Shown: positions 48,407-63,300, counted from the first letter of the stretch. The stretch is 64,000 bases of DNA from Clavelina lepadiformis (GCF_947623445.1 NC_135243.1:16804501-16868500), one strand, 5' to 3'. Numbers and translations are program-made. Notes: generated by a model from the letters alone, not told the origin.

Positions 48407-48769
48407 CAGCTTAGTTTGTCGCTGTTCGGCGCCCTTAAGCTAATTCCCGGTTCTCGTAATCGTGATTTTTTTTTCTTTTGCATTTTCGTTTGCTTTTCTT
48501 TTTTACTGTTTTCGGTTACGACTGTGAAGCCAATGAAGTGTTGAGCTTACATGCGATGAAGTGAATCATGACTCCTAACTCCAAAAGGCTCTGTTACAAT
48601 AGTATTTTACCTTCGCTCAAATATTAAATCAGTCATAACCTTGTAAGCTCAACACTTTACCGGCTTCACAGTTGAAAAAAAAGCAAACGAAAATGCAATG
48701 AATAAAAATAAGGAGTTTACGAACTGTGTGGAGTAGCTATAGGGCGCCGAACAGCGACAAACCAAGCTG
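48407..48769. mobile_element. Miniature inverted-repeat transposon, TA target
   Basis: Ends are CAGCTTAGTTTGTCGCTGTT and its inverted near-copy at 48750-48769, with TA at 48405-48406 and 48770-48771. Inverted similarity continues inward: GTTCGGCGCCCT, GCATTTTCGTTTGC and GTGTTGAGCTTACA are each matched in the opposite arm. The 363-bp element is non-coding. TA target and CAG ends suggest a Tc1/mariner-pogo type origin. Confidence 0.75.
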
Positions 48770-49144
48770 TACTTACCGGCCGCTACACCAAGACCGACAG
48801 AAATTTCTTGAAAAAAGTAATTCAGCACTGAGATTCGATATTTTTGTCAAAAGTATTGATTGTATGGGTAACTGTACTGAAGAAGTACCGCGGTACAGCC
48901 CACTTATGGCAATATTGATCAAGCGTCCTTTACATCGTCGTTCTTGATGATGAAAAGTCCAAAGTGCAAGTTGCAATGAGTCTTGTGCGTGCATGACACA
49001 TACACACTTCGCATCTAGGCGATCAGTCACCTATTGTGGTGAGGCAATCGAAACAATCTTGATACGCAAACAGTAGAGTGGAAAGGGTATGTTTCAAACT
49101 TTGGTATGTTGGTAACGTTATGTACCCGACTGTAAAGTACAGCA

Positions 49145-49780
49145 GTTTTCGACCAGAAATAATGCGTGCAAACACGTAAATTTTGGTAAGATGGTGCGCA
49201 CTGAAGTTTCGATTCTTAGTTTTCATTTATTATAAATTGGGGTTCAAATAAAACAGCTTTTGTTTGTTTGTTTATTATAATTCGACATGAATTTAAAACA
49301 GTTTGCCTCACTTACCACTATACATTAATTATGTAAGCCTCCATAGTAATTTCACCCATGGCATTACCCCCATATAATTGCACACATACGTAATATGTGC
49401 TGCTACGCTTTCCACTATAGATCATTGCCCTAGATAACCTTTTTGTTATGGCTGATGAGGTATTCTGTGAAATAGGTAACACATCTAAAACTAGATCACG
49501 AATAAGAACCTTGCACTCTAACAAGTAATGTTGCTTCAAACCACGTTTGCACTTGTAGGCTAGGCCTAGTTTGACGTTAACAGGTTAAACGAACAGTGAT
49601 CGGTTACCTTGTCAGGCAGGTCTTGTAATACTTGTATGGTAGACTGAGCATGATACCTGTATGCTGTAACGAAATGGAAAAAAAGTGAAAAAACGGAAAA
49701 GGCTTAAACGTTCAAGGTGTAAATTACAGCTTGGTGCTACAACAATGCAAAGGTTAGCACCAAATCCAGAATGCGTTTAT
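49145..49780 (+). repeat. Interspersed repeat, copy B (order A then X)
   Basis: Block A (49145-49710) matches 46604-47044 with small insertions. It is followed by block X (TCAAGGTGTAAATTA and later CAGAATGCGTTTAT at 49711-49780), which in the first copy precedes block A. Confidence 0.7.
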
Positions 49781-51373
49781 GTTAACATTATAAGCAATTA
49801 AAGCAAACCATAAAGCACACAAGTTATAAATATTTACCCTGAAAATAGTGCATTTGATAGGGAAACGTTGAGAACATGATTAGGAGTTGTTATTGTGCAC
49901 GTTAGAATCCAATGGTTGGATGCTGAAAATTAAGGTTGCCACTATTTCACTGGAAATTATCGTGTGTTCGAAGCTAATTTTTGCAGTAATTTTAACTTAA
50001 CTTAAATGTTATAAAAAAGTAACCTTTAAAACCTAAAACCTTGAATAGTTAAAATCAAGTTTTTGCAAACCCATTCTTTTAACCTAACTGCCCTTTTTTA
50101 ACAATGAGCTGCATGACCTACGTACAGTGAAATAGTCACATCAAAAACAGTAAAACAGTCACACCCCACCAAAAGAGATTATCGTACCAGGGATCAAGGG
50201 TGATCAAAGTGAGGGCATGGTATTGGATGCTTCTTCAGCTGCACAAAATATGTAAACGAATGAAACTATCTGAAAACAATACATTTCAACATCTCCATAA
50301 ATTTCTGGTATTAATAAAATTTGAAACAATATACTTACTATAACGTATTCTCAACAGTGATTAAAAGAATTCCACACTAGTTCAGGTGTTAGATTACTCG
50401 ATTACTGGTGGAAGCAAAAATACCTTGGCGGATCATGTGCAGTCGTGGGTTTTGCGTTATTGAATCATTATCGTGTGTCTTTAACACAGGAAAGACGCAA
50501 AATGCGCATAAAAAATAGAAGTTTTCACAAGTTTATTTGTTAAAATGGGAATTTTGTTACGTAGTTGTTATTTCACAATCCAAGCGAGGAAACATTGACA
50601 TTGTTTTTCATCTTTTATATGTACAGTATATATATTTGTGTAAATAGATTTGGGATTTGTTCCTTTCTAGAAGTTTCATTATAATATTTAAAAAAACCTA
50701 AAAATTTATGTCTTGTACATCCCTTGTACTGTAGTAATCATGTGCATGTACATGCTTATAGGCATATTTCAAATTATTGGTATATACAGTATTTTGTCTG
50801 GGCAGTAGGGTAAAGCATGATTTTTTCTAGTGTATTGTGTTCTACTGTAGGAAACTTTCATTGTTTTCAACACATGTGGTCTTTTTTGTCAAAAGTTTGA
50901 ATTTTGCGATACCATTTGTTAAATCATAAAATTACCTTGTTGGAAACTGTTGCCAAACTTGTCCTAATTTTACTAATTGTTATGTCATAATTCTGTTTGA
51001 ATAAGACTGATGATGCCTGTTTCTTTACAGGTGATATTTATTTCTGTTTTAAACCGTGCAAACCATGGTTTATTTTACTTTTTACATTTAGCTTGGTATA
51101 AATGCAACAGTTATATGTATAGAACTTTCCAATTGGTGCCTTAATTATGATGCCAAAAGAGTGTTTTATTCTTAATTTTTATGATAGCTTATATGTGGAA
51201 ATTAATGCTCAGTCCTTTGTGCCATAATTTGCACCTACTGGCTTTCATAAAGTTTCATCATTAATTAATGGAAGTTCTATATTTTGGTGTGTGACCAACT
51301 TACAGCATTCATAGTTTTCACAGGATTGAAATTTTTTGTGAATAATATCTGCTGCTGTAACCTGCTTCAAGCT
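49781..51373. other. ACO1 upstream region
   Basis: No coding exon is supported before the ATG at 51374. The ACO1 promoter and 5' untranslated exon(s) should lie here. I did not recognise an iron-responsive element hairpin by eye. Confidence 0.4.
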
Positions 51374-54300
51374 ATGGGTAAGTGCCAATGCTTGGCCATT
51401 TTGTTACGTGCAGTTTTTAAACATGGTAATTTAGCATTTCTTTTTTGTATTTTTGTGTGTACGACCTATTGTTTAACAAAAAGTTAACTATTACAGCTAC
51501 TAACATTGTTGAAAAATTGACGAAAACATTGACTGTTGGTGATGATCAATTTCAATACATTGATATTTCAGAAGCTGCAAGCTCAGCTACATTCGGTAAG
51601 CAAACTAGCTGCAAATTGTTGTTTTGTAGTTGAAGTACGCACCGGCAGAAATTTGGTTAAATCAGTGCGTTGATGAGGTTTCGCAAACATGTATTTAGTA
51701 GGTTGTTCATATTTTGATAGATTTGACTTGTGTATAACATGGTTGTTACTCAATACAAACCACATCAATTTGAGGCAATTGAACAAACGGAGACTAAACC
51801 TAACGACAGTTTTACCCACAGATGTTAGTTGGGTCGTCCTGAATTGAATTGTGTGCGAATTAAATCAAGCTAGAGCTGTATAACCTAGTATGCATATGTC
51901 TCAACCTTAACATGGGAATGTGCAGATGATCTGTAGTTTTGTGAAAATGAATAATAAAGCATTATTAAAAATACTGATAAACACTATAAAACAAGATTGA
52001 GAAATTATTCAAAATTTAGTCACGTTTCAACCTTCACCTGTTCATTCATAAAAATGAAAGTAATTTAATTCTGATATCAAGCAACGTTCTATTATAAGCT
52101 TATTTTAATCCTTTAAACATCTTTAATAATTAGCTTTATTTAATTGGTACTTTGATGTGTTATTGGTATTACTATGTTGATGTGGTTTTTTTTAGATATA
52201 TAGCAGTGTGCCTTGACGCATCTCTTGTATCTATTGACGTTGATTTTTCAAAAGAAAATAAATAATTGGATGGAGGCAAATTGAAAGTTGGGGATATTCC
52301 CGTTGTGAAAGCGTCAGATTGGCACAACATTATCGTTGTTGTGTATTTATGTAACACGTTATCGCAATGCATTTTATGAAGTAACCTGACCCGCTTTTCC
52401 AACTCTTAAAAAATATTATGCCTATAGTTCATGTAAACATAAAACAAATTTCTAAGCATAGTTAAAGCAAGTGCTTTTCACTAAAGACGATTTGACAACA
52501 TATATGAGATCATGGCAATCGCCAAATTATTGTACAAAATGCTTAAAAGCAAATTATTCTTTCGTTTCGTTTTCATTGAGTTAATTAGGACATAGTTTTA
52601 AATACGTATCGGTAACAAAAGTTTGAATTTATCAAATAATTCATACTTTTTGAGTAATTTAGTAGCTAAACTGATTGCCTATTGTTAGCAACAGAAAGAG
52701 TGAAATTATGTCAATAAAATTCGCGCGTCCTAAATTTTTCACTTGATACGTGGAACGAGTACCAAGAGCCGAAACAGTAGAAAACATTTTGTTATTGAAA
52801 AGTTTAGTTTAGTTTTAATTATCAGAAGTCGACAGTACAAGCATACAAAATTTTTTATTGTTGTTGTTTAAAAGCTGTTAACAAATTTTCAAATATCGCC
52901 TAAAGTATTTTCGTAATGTTTTTAACATTACCCGTGATTGTGACACTTTAGTTCTCAAAAGATGAACGAATTGACGGATTTACGCATTGTCATTCATCGC
53001 AAATTTAAATTGGTTAAACTAGAAATTTCGAAGTTTATATACAGAAGTAGAAGTTGCTTATAGCACACGAGAGTTGAATCCATTCTTCGGACTCACTTAA
53101 ATAATTTTTCAGTTTAATACAGGTAACCGGCTGGACACATCAACAGAGACCACGTTAAGCGGGAAAAATGTAATAATATGTCCTACTTGAGGCGTTTTTG
53201 GAAATCCGCTGTGTGATTTTTTTCTAGTTTCTTATATTATCTCTTTTCACACTTTGGGCTAGTCTAGTCTCGGGTCTGGTTGTCTGTCCCATGTTGCGCT
53301 CTTTGCTCTTGCTGTATCTCTTGTGTCATCCCTTCTTCTCTCTTGAGTGTTCTCAAGATGAGCTAGTGTTGCTGTCTCTCTTTTTCTCCATCGTTTCGTT
53401 TTGCACTTTTTTCTTTCTTCTCTTATCATCGGGTTGCATTTGCATTTCAATGCACTAATTATCTTATTTATGCCCATCCCCCTCAATGACAGTGCAGGTG
53501 ATTTCAAAAACCATTTTCTATTGTAATAAGGGCGAAACAATGACGTTAATAGATATTTTTAAATTATAAAAAGTTACACAGGCTAACTAAAGATCAAAAC
53601 CAGGGAGCGAACCTATATTCTGCTCCCCCTGTAATTCACAACTGGGGAGGCGAGCCCCAGCCCCCGGGAAACGACGCCTGTTATTGTATCATATACCGTA
53701 AAACCTTTATTTCACCGTCACCTCTAATAGAACGCCACTTTTAAAGAAGGGTAGAAAAATAGAGCGCCTCCCTCTAATTCAGGGGTGTCAAACTCAATCG
53801 CACCAGGGGCCAAAACTCAAAACTTATTTAACGCCGCGGGCCGTAAGGATAAAACTTGATTGAACGTTTCGTGACACGAGTACATGAATTGGAACAGTCA
53901 GCGAAACAGCACCAAATTTTTGTTTTTTTGGCGGTTTTGGCTGGGAATAAATCGATTTATTCTATCGCATGATGAGGCAACTGTTGTGCTGCTGTATTGT
54001 GCGATTTGTTATAATCTTGTTTCTTGCTTGAAAAAAGTAAGTTATACTGCACAATGATCTCGCGGGCCGGAAATAGTTCAATGTATAAAATAGCATTGCG
54101 GGCCGGATTTGGCCCGCGGGCCGGGAGTTTGACACCTATGCTCTAATTGAACGCCACCTCTAATAGAACACCACTTTTAGCGGCGGAATTGTATTAGCAG
54201 GTCTCTACTGATAATTATACAATTGATTAAGTTTTCACAATCTAGAAGTTAAAGCAGCCATTTAAAAGATACCAACCAACATACCGGTAGTAACAATGCA

Positions 54301-57300
54301 GTATCACGTTACAATAAGCAGCAGTAAAATAGAGCGCCAACCTCTAATTGAACGTCACCTCTAATAGAACGCCACTTTTAAACAAGAGTTGAAAAATAGA
54401 GCGCCATGGCGGTGAAATAGAGGTTTTACGGTATATATGTTTGGTATAGTTTTGTCACGCGCACATGCCTTCTTTCTGCAGTAACATTCATGTGTCATTG
54501 TCAGTTTTTGTTAATTTGTTTATTGACTTCAAATTTATTTATTAAGTTTTAATCATTTTGACTGTCTAGTTTTTGTCAATTGTTTTAGAAAAGCTGCCAT
54601 TTTCTATCAGAGTCTTGCTGGAATCGGTTATCAGAAATTGTGATGGATTTCAGGTGCAGTATTCTGACATTGAGAATGTTTCTAATTGGGAGAAAACATC
54701 TGAACAAGGAGTTGAAATCAGGTTTAAGCCTGCAAGAGTAGTTTTACAAGATTTTACGTGAGTCTTTGCATTAATTGTGCACTTGTGTCAAATAGAGTAT
54801 GAATCAGTTGCATTTGATTTTTTTGTACGTATATGTGTTATATATACTTGTATTTTATTTTATATACCTCTTAAATTTCTATACTTATTTCTCATGCGGT
54901 GACTGAAAATGCCATAATTCATTGTTTCTGAATTAGGGGTGGGGTTCTAGCTGACTTTGTTTGGTTGTTAGCTAGGGGCTAGCAGCATAGTCCCTGGTTC
55001 TATAGTTATATATTCAATTGCAGGCAGAAACGCTCTTATTTATAAAAATATAGATGAAGTTTGTTCTATTAGCAAAGTATGTCCTCAATATATGTATGTC
55101 CTAAACTACAAAGTTAACCATAGAAATTAGAAATAATGTCTAAGCAATAAAATAATAAACATGGCAGCGTTTTAATGGGGATTGATAAATTGCAAAAACT
55201 TTTGCCCCACATACTTTCTTACATACTTTACTTTTTTGGCAAATAGCTTAAATTTTTTTAGATTCTAAGCTTTAACTGCTATCCGCATTGGTTCACAAAT
55301 ATTCCCAGCGCAATTAAATTATAGATACAATGTAATATAAACAGAAACAGTACACATACAATACAATTAACATAGTTACCAAATTGTACAGTATTATTAA
55401 AAATGCTTCCAATAATAAATTTTTGTTGTTTCTTGTAAGTGGTGTACCTGCTGTTGTGGATTTTGCTGCTATGCGAGATGCTGTAAAGAAACTTGGTGGG
55501 AATCCAGAGAAGATTAATCCTATATGTCCAGTGGATCTTGTTATTGATCATTCTGTTCAAGTTGATTTTAATAGACGGTAAAAAATTTTTGAATGTTTGT
55601 TGTAAAAGCTGCAAATACACAACTTTTGTTGGTATTCTCAACAAATCATCAACTGATTTTGTTTACTGACCAATATTAATTTATCTTTATTGTTTGTGCT
55701 AGCTGCAGTTACTACAGAATAACTAGAATTTGGGCATTCTTGATTTGATGAAACACATTTTAGTTATTAGGAATATAAATAGTTAGTTACAAAGTTGTCT
55801 GTATTCACAAAGTTGTTTGTGGGTTACAGTCAATCTGTCATGCACTGTTTTTTTTAGCTTTTTAAATTATAACTTTTATGTCTTGCATTGTTCTAGTGGA
55901 GATGCTGCTGCAAAAAATCTGCAGAAAGAGTTTGAAAGAAACAAAGAGAGGTTTCAGTTTCTCAAAGTATGCATGTATATTTATATATATGATAATACAA
56001 TAGACCTCACATAGTGGATAAGTTGAGGCCAGTGATAGTTACTACTTATAAACGAAATTAATTATATATAAAAAAAGACCTTAGGCACTTTTTAATAACC
56101 ATATTACACTGCAGAGTTTATTTCTGGGTATCTTTCAGTCAGCTTTGACCTCCTAACTTATTCCAACTTTTGTTGGGTTTCTAATGTTGGGTAGCTGAGT
56201 GCCCAGAAGAAGCTTTGGTTGATTAATGATTGCCAATTCAACCGATGTGTATTGGCCAGATCACAAAGAAATCATAAACAGAGGCACTGTCAGGTCCAGT
56301 GCCCAGTACAAGAAAGCCCTTTGTTAAGCGTTCGTTCCCTTGGCACCTCCCTTGGCACCTGGTTATGGTACAAGTTTTGGAAAGCTCTTGTCCCAGGGGT
56401 AATCTTCTGGCGGACCTGACATTATAAAAGAATATCTGATTAGAAATTAATACTGTGGAAAAGTCAGATATATTTTTGTTTTAACAAAGCAATTAACCAT
56501 TATCCAGAACATCGTAATACATGAAAAAAATCAAGCTAGACGGAGAAAGTAAACACACGGAAGATAAAGGTTTCTTCATAAAAAAAATGATTAGAAAGAC
56601 ACACACAATTGTTCAACTCTTTTTAGATACTCTATTAGCATCTAAAAGGCTTAACAGGGATGAAAAAGAAAATGAATGGAATTAAAATTCATTCTGTGTT
56701 TTGATTGTTTTTAAATGATGATAACATGTCAGTCCTGCTACCTAAAAAATGAACTAAAGTCCAAATTCAAATGGGCTGACTAGAAGCAGCCCTTGGCATT
56801 GTCTGAGCGAGTTTTTTTACATATTTTTGTACTTTGTGACACTTAGATGTGATAGAAATTTATGTTGCTCCCCCAAGCAGTGAACAACTTCTCATGAACA
56901 AAATCTATCCAATTCCAAGCAAAGTCTCCAATTTGCGGCCAAGTTTGTACGGTGTAGAGAACTTGTCATCTTTCTACTCTATCAAAAGATGTGATTACTT
57001 GTTTGCTACTTCCCCTCCTCTATATAAACATTTGAAAGTTTATTATATTTTCACAAGTTCTTCCTCATTAATTTTCGATTACGAATGTAATGAAAATCAA
57101 TAGCTGTTGTTAGGAAAAACTCTCCACCTTATCTCTAATCACTTTAAAACTTGTAATCACCCTGACGTGACGAATAAGGAAGACAGGTGTGGATTCGCCT
57201 GCTCTGTCTGTGACACACGATTGGCGCACTTCTCATCCGCACTCACTTTCGCTCAGTTCATCCCAAGTTGTTGATGCCAACCAACTCCGGTTTCGATGCA

Positions 57301-60300
57301 GATAATCATGTCATAGTTATCCCCTCCCAGGCTGGCAATAATATAACTCTAATATAATGGACCGGAGTCTTGCCCCCAAACCCAATGCCTCCAATTTGTC
57401 GCGGCTTTACCCAACTCTGCAGTTGTTGAAATGACATGTGAACACTATTCACTCCATGTCGCTCATCGCAGCATCAAGTCCACCCACGGAACCGATCCGT
57501 CTGTCCCCTCTGGCCGCAGTGCAACCATTTTTACGACTACAAAGGCTAATCCCACAATAGTTAGCCTTCTACGGAGTTCGATCATCTCCAACATTAACAT
57601 CTTCGAGCGAGTTACCAGACCGGTCCTACCCGTCGATGTCACATTTCCGCTATAAACACGTTTAAAAGCTCTTGGTACCTTTGCAAATTTTTCCACTGCT
57701 CCAGCAATATTTGAATATAAATTTAAATAGCTGTTTTCTGGTAAAACTCTCCATCTAATGTCAAACCACTTTAGAACTTGTGATCACCTACATGTGACGA
57801 CTGAGATTGACAGGTACAGATTTGTTCCCCCTGTTTGTGTGACATATAACAGGTGCACATCTCATCAGTGCGCAGTCGACCAACTCTGCCTTTAACTTGA
57901 AGAGCAATATGGCAGTTATTATTTTTCACACTGATGATAGATATAATACATAATGGACTAGACTCAGTTAGTATTTGTCAATTGTTTTGCCCCAATGTTA
58001 TCGCCACACTCTAGCGTTTGCAACTGTTAAAAATGCCTGTGAGCATCATTCATTCCTTGCCGCCTGTCTTTGCTTTCTTGTGTGCTAACTCTGCCACCAC
58101 CTCACCGACAATGATAAGGACAAGATCGCACTTCACGGTATGCAGGAAGGTGAAAGACTCTGCCACATTCTCAATTAAATTTTGCAAAGAGCACCCCACG
58201 AAGCCTCTAACCGCAAGTTCCATCATTCCCCCGGCAAATTCACCCATCAGCTGATGCGATGGTGACCAGCAGTCAGGACTAACTTCAGCATCAACATCAT
58301 TTACCATTTGAGAATGTTTCCACTGAATGCGGAGCAACCGTCCCTGCCTTTACTGTCGCTAACTCCTTAAAAGTTAGCCTCGTATAATGTATGGTCAACA
58401 TGACATCTTCAGACAAGTCGTTGGATCAGATCTACCTGTCGACTGCTCAGGCAAATTTCTAAAACCAACAACCACGAGCGAGTCTCTCAATAAAACCTTA
58501 CCATTGTCCTATTTGTCCCCGGAGATATCCTTTTTTATCCTTCCATGGCTGATGAGGTGAGTCCCCACCACTAATATAATTAACCTACATGTGGGATGCC
58601 TGATCCTGGAAAGGGGAAAGAGTTAGATCCCAGAATGGAGAAATCCTCCTATACAGTAAATATTCATTTGTATGTTTTTCACAATGTGGCACCTGCTTCG
58701 AACCTTCGTATTACTCAAATTGTTATTGTTTTTGGATGTTTGTATTTCTACGTATGCAATGCATTAACTTTACATAAATCTACTTCTTTATTTGATTTTA
58801 ATCGCAGCAATGCTGATCTACCAGCATTTTTGACTTTGCATTTCAACTAACTCCAAACTTCTTTTTTTTAATTCAAACAACTCCAAATTAAGTCTGGTCT
58901 ATAGTTAGTGAAGTGGTTTTCATGAAGCGACCTCTGGTAAGATCTGATCGAGATAAAAAAATAGATGAGGTGAGCTTAGAGCGGATGAGTTTGCGCAATC
59001 TTCCACCGATTGTCCCCTATCAATCAGTACCCCTGGGAAACTGCACCAGTACAACGTTGCAGGATTTCAGGTTTCCCGAAGCAAGTACTTACGACTCGCT
59101 CTGCACAGTTTTAGATAAATATCACCAAGGGCGTCCTAGTTTATTCCAACTCTTTTTTGTATCTGGAATATTGGATGGCTTTGCTCATCACCCAACCCTA
59201 TGAATGCCTGCAGTCCAGATCTGCCTCACCATTGCCATCTCTGTCGAATGGCTTCGCACTGCCAACTCCGTCTGTAGCATCAATCTGTGTGTCGCCCTTG
59301 ATCACGGTTCAGAGCTTTTTACAAAGTGCTGTTGCCTTCAATATCATCATCGACCTCAATCGAGCCGCTGGACCAGACCTATCCGTCGACTGCTGAAGTC
59401 ACACTAAGTCACACTCCTATCCTCATCAGATGAAAATGAGGTTTTTTCTCTCGATCCAGCAGCACCTGCTAATGATCAACTAGTATTCATACCGAGCGAG
59501 TCACTTAAGGCCAGCCTATCGGTTCCGTCAACCACTGATGAGGTGCACGTATAAAGCAATCTTGGCAAGTGGCTTCCGTGGTCTGTTTAAGATTCTTCCC
59601 ACGTCGCATTGGGTCCCCTCTCCCCATCTTTTTAATAAATAGCCTAAATATTTTAATTGATAACACTCCTTTAATCAATTTTCCCCTGATTGGCCGAACG
59701 CCTGGAATTGTAGTAGTGGGTAAATTTTGTGCGCATCAGCCTATGCGATCTCCTCACCGCTTGTCTCCGAGTCAATCGGTACCTCAAGGAACTGCCCCGA
59801 TTCAGCGCTGCAGCATTTTAGATCCATTAAAGGTGTCTCCCCGAGCAAGTCCTACTTGGTTATCATGTAGTATATGGTTAATTGGTTATCCACTAAAAGC
59901 GAGGTCTACTGTATATCTATATAAATTCTCTATAAACAGATTTTAATTGTTTTATACCTAGTGTAATACCTTGTTGAAATCCACAGTTATATTTTGAGCA
60001 TTGCTTTAACACTGACCTTGCTTTGAAAAACTTTGCAGTGGGGTGCTCAAGCATTTGACAATATGCTGATAGTGCCTCCTGGGTCTGGAATCGTTCATCA
60101 AGTTAATCTTGAGTATCTGGCACGAGTTGTATTTGCCAGAGATGGTTGGCTCTTCCCAGACAGCTTGGTGGGCACAGATTCTCATACCACAATGATAAAC
60201 GGTTTAGGTGTACTTGGTTGGGGTAAGCTAAATAAAATATAGATATTTTTAACAGATTTGCAACATAATTTGATAGTTTTGATAATTTGACCATAAAGAC

Positions 60301-63300
60301 AATGTGATATATATATATTATATATACAGAAATACATTTTTTTATCAAACATTGGACTTGTTGTTGCTGTTGGGTGTTAGCTTCCACTAGCTGAAAGCCA
60401 TATGGCATTAATAACCACATACATTACATCACATATTGATATCCACGGAAATTTAGTTCGATTTCAAATTCACATAGGTGTTGGAGGAATAGAAGCGGAA
60501 GCTGTGATGCTTGGTCAAGCGATATCCATGGTATTGCCCAAAGTGGTTGGCTACAAATTGTTAGGTGAGATCAATCCACTTGCTACAAGCACAGATGTTG
60601 TGCTTACAATTACAAAGGTATGTTGATTTTATTTAAACATTTGTTATGTAAGTAATAGTATAAAGTTGTTCAAACAAAGCTTACAAAGTTTGATAAATTT
60701 GAGGCGGTTTGCTTCAGTTGCATCTTCATATTTCGTAGCATTTACGGCAAATTGGTGTTGTTGGGAAATTTGTGGAATTTTTTGGTCCTGGTGTCTCAAA
60801 CCTTTCAATAGCTGACCGAGCCACTATTTCAAATATGTGTCCTGAGTATGGAGCAACTGTTGGATTCTTTCCAGTTGATCAGCAAAGTTTAGATTACCTT
60901 GTACAGACCGGTAATTTTTGATTACTTGCTTAACTGGTATATTTTTGCTTTAGCTGTGGTGTATATACCAAACTGCTGTGATAAAGTTCATTTCAAAATG
61001 CATTGTCAAACAACAACTATTCTGATGAACTGGTTATTTAATAAATTATTTTGTTAATTTGGCATTCATTTGTTGTCAATATTAACTTTTGAAAGAAAGC
61101 AGGTTGGAACCAACCTTTGTATAAGTGATGTCTCTGGGTATGGTGAAACCTTAGGGAAAGACTTCTCAAATGCAATTATAAAGAACTGTTTTTTTTTCAT
61201 AGTCTGTAAACAAATATAAAAATTTGTACTTCTAAAATGTTAGCGAGGGATCCTAAGAAGATTCGCCAAGTCGAAGCCTATTTAAAAGCTGCTGGTCTTT
61301 TCATGTATCACAACGGGGAACAATCAATTCCTAAGTTTTCTGAGGCTAGTATTCACGTTATTGTGGCATGCTGTATTTTGAAAGTTTGTAATATCATATG
61401 TTACAATAGTTACATCATATAGATTTAATCCAAAATTCTGCTAAAACTCCACTGCGAATATCTTTTAATGAAGAAGATTCGTGTTCATGAAAGTACAAAT
61501 AATTGATTTCATTGAATCAGAATATGCTAACTTTTCTTATTGCGCTTTAAAAGCAAAATTAAAATGCTGTAAGTGCACAAAATGCACAAAAGTGGAAGTT
61601 GTTTGGTTCTGCTTTCACACTATATTTTTACATAGTGAATAAAACATGAGTGCTTTGAGACTAATTTCACCCAAAAATTTATCTTAGCAAAGTTAATGGC
61701 AAAATATAAACAACTATACGCAACACTAAGCATGTCAGAACGATGTGATGGCACTTCGATACAATCGGTTAGTTTTTTAAGCTGACAACAATTGTCAGTG
61801 AGACTTTTGACTAATGAAGTGATTCATAACGAATGCAATTGGTTTTCAAAAATGCATCGCAGTGAAAAATTTTTAATTGCCAAAAAGAGTGAAAGCACAA
61901 GCAACGGTCTTTTTTATTTACAAAGGAGAGCATAAGCGGTTGCCCATCTCTGCTCATGAACAAAAAAATAATACTTTTTTTGTGAAATTACAAATCTATA
62001 ATTTAAGTATTTATTACGCATATGTTCTCCTACCTTTACAGTCAACCGAACAAACAGAAAATTGTATTTTTTTGCTCTCGTTTCCATTCAAAATAAAAAA
62101 ATTTACCCAGCATTGTTTGCAAGATTTGGACTTGTGAGAGTAACAGAAATGGTTGTATTCGTACGTAGTATTCAGATTTCTTTCAATTTTGCACATCACT
62201 AAAATTTATCGATGATTACTGATTACTATTATCCTTTACAATGTATTCTAACTTTGAAATAAACGCAGTTATTAGAATTTTATGAATGATTACAAATGAT
62301 ATGTTAAGATTACTTCAAACTGCCAATCGGTTTTAGGTTTTGGAGCTAGATCTGGCAACTATTGTTCCATCCCTCAGTGGACCCAAACGCCCTCATGACA
62401 GGGTGTCTGTTGCAGAAATGAAGAGTGATTTTAAAGACTGCTTGAAGAATAAGGTTTTCTTTATGCCTTTACGTTATATTTTGTTAGTTTGTTCAACTCT
62501 TCGATTGCTTGTTCTTCCACTGCCAAACCAGTTTTTTGTCCTATGAAATGAATTTTATTTGCAGGTTGGATTTAAAGGGTTCGGTATTCCCGAGGATAAA
62601 ATCCATAAAACTGTTGATTTAATGTTTGAAAACAAGAAGTGTCAGATTCAACATGGCAGTGTTGTTATTGCAGCCATCACATCTTGCACAAATACTAGCA
62701 ATCCTACTGTCATGTTAGGGTCAGGTGAGTTTGTAAAACTATTGTATTCATAACACCATCTGAAATTTTAGGCGAGTGTTTACACTGCCTTGGTGCATCT
62801 TTTGGTTTGTTACTTACCTATAATGTTTATCTTGTGTAGGCATACTTGCAAGGAACGCAGTCCAGGCTGGTCTCACAGTTGCACCTCACATTAAGACAAG
62901 TTTGTCACCTGGAAGTGGAGTAGTGACTTACTACTTGAAAGACAGCGGCGTGCTGCCATTTCTTGAAAAATTAGGGTATACTTTGACATTATTTGCTATT
63001 CGTTATTACCAAATGGCAATTGGTGGTATATGAAAATAGATGACTCAGATTTTTGGTTCAAAAACGTTAAAGCCATTCCTGATCAATGAATTTATTCTTT
63101 ATTGCAGATTTGATATAGTTGGTTATGGGTGTATGACTTGTATTGGAAATAGTGGCCCACTTCCAGAAACAATTGATCAAGCAATTAATGAAGTATGTAA
63201 ATGCCAGTTACATTGAACGCATTTGTTTTGCAAAAGAAAGTTCATTGTAAAGTAATTTTTCTATTCTTTATAAATGTTGTCTCTGTACCTAGTGCTTCTC

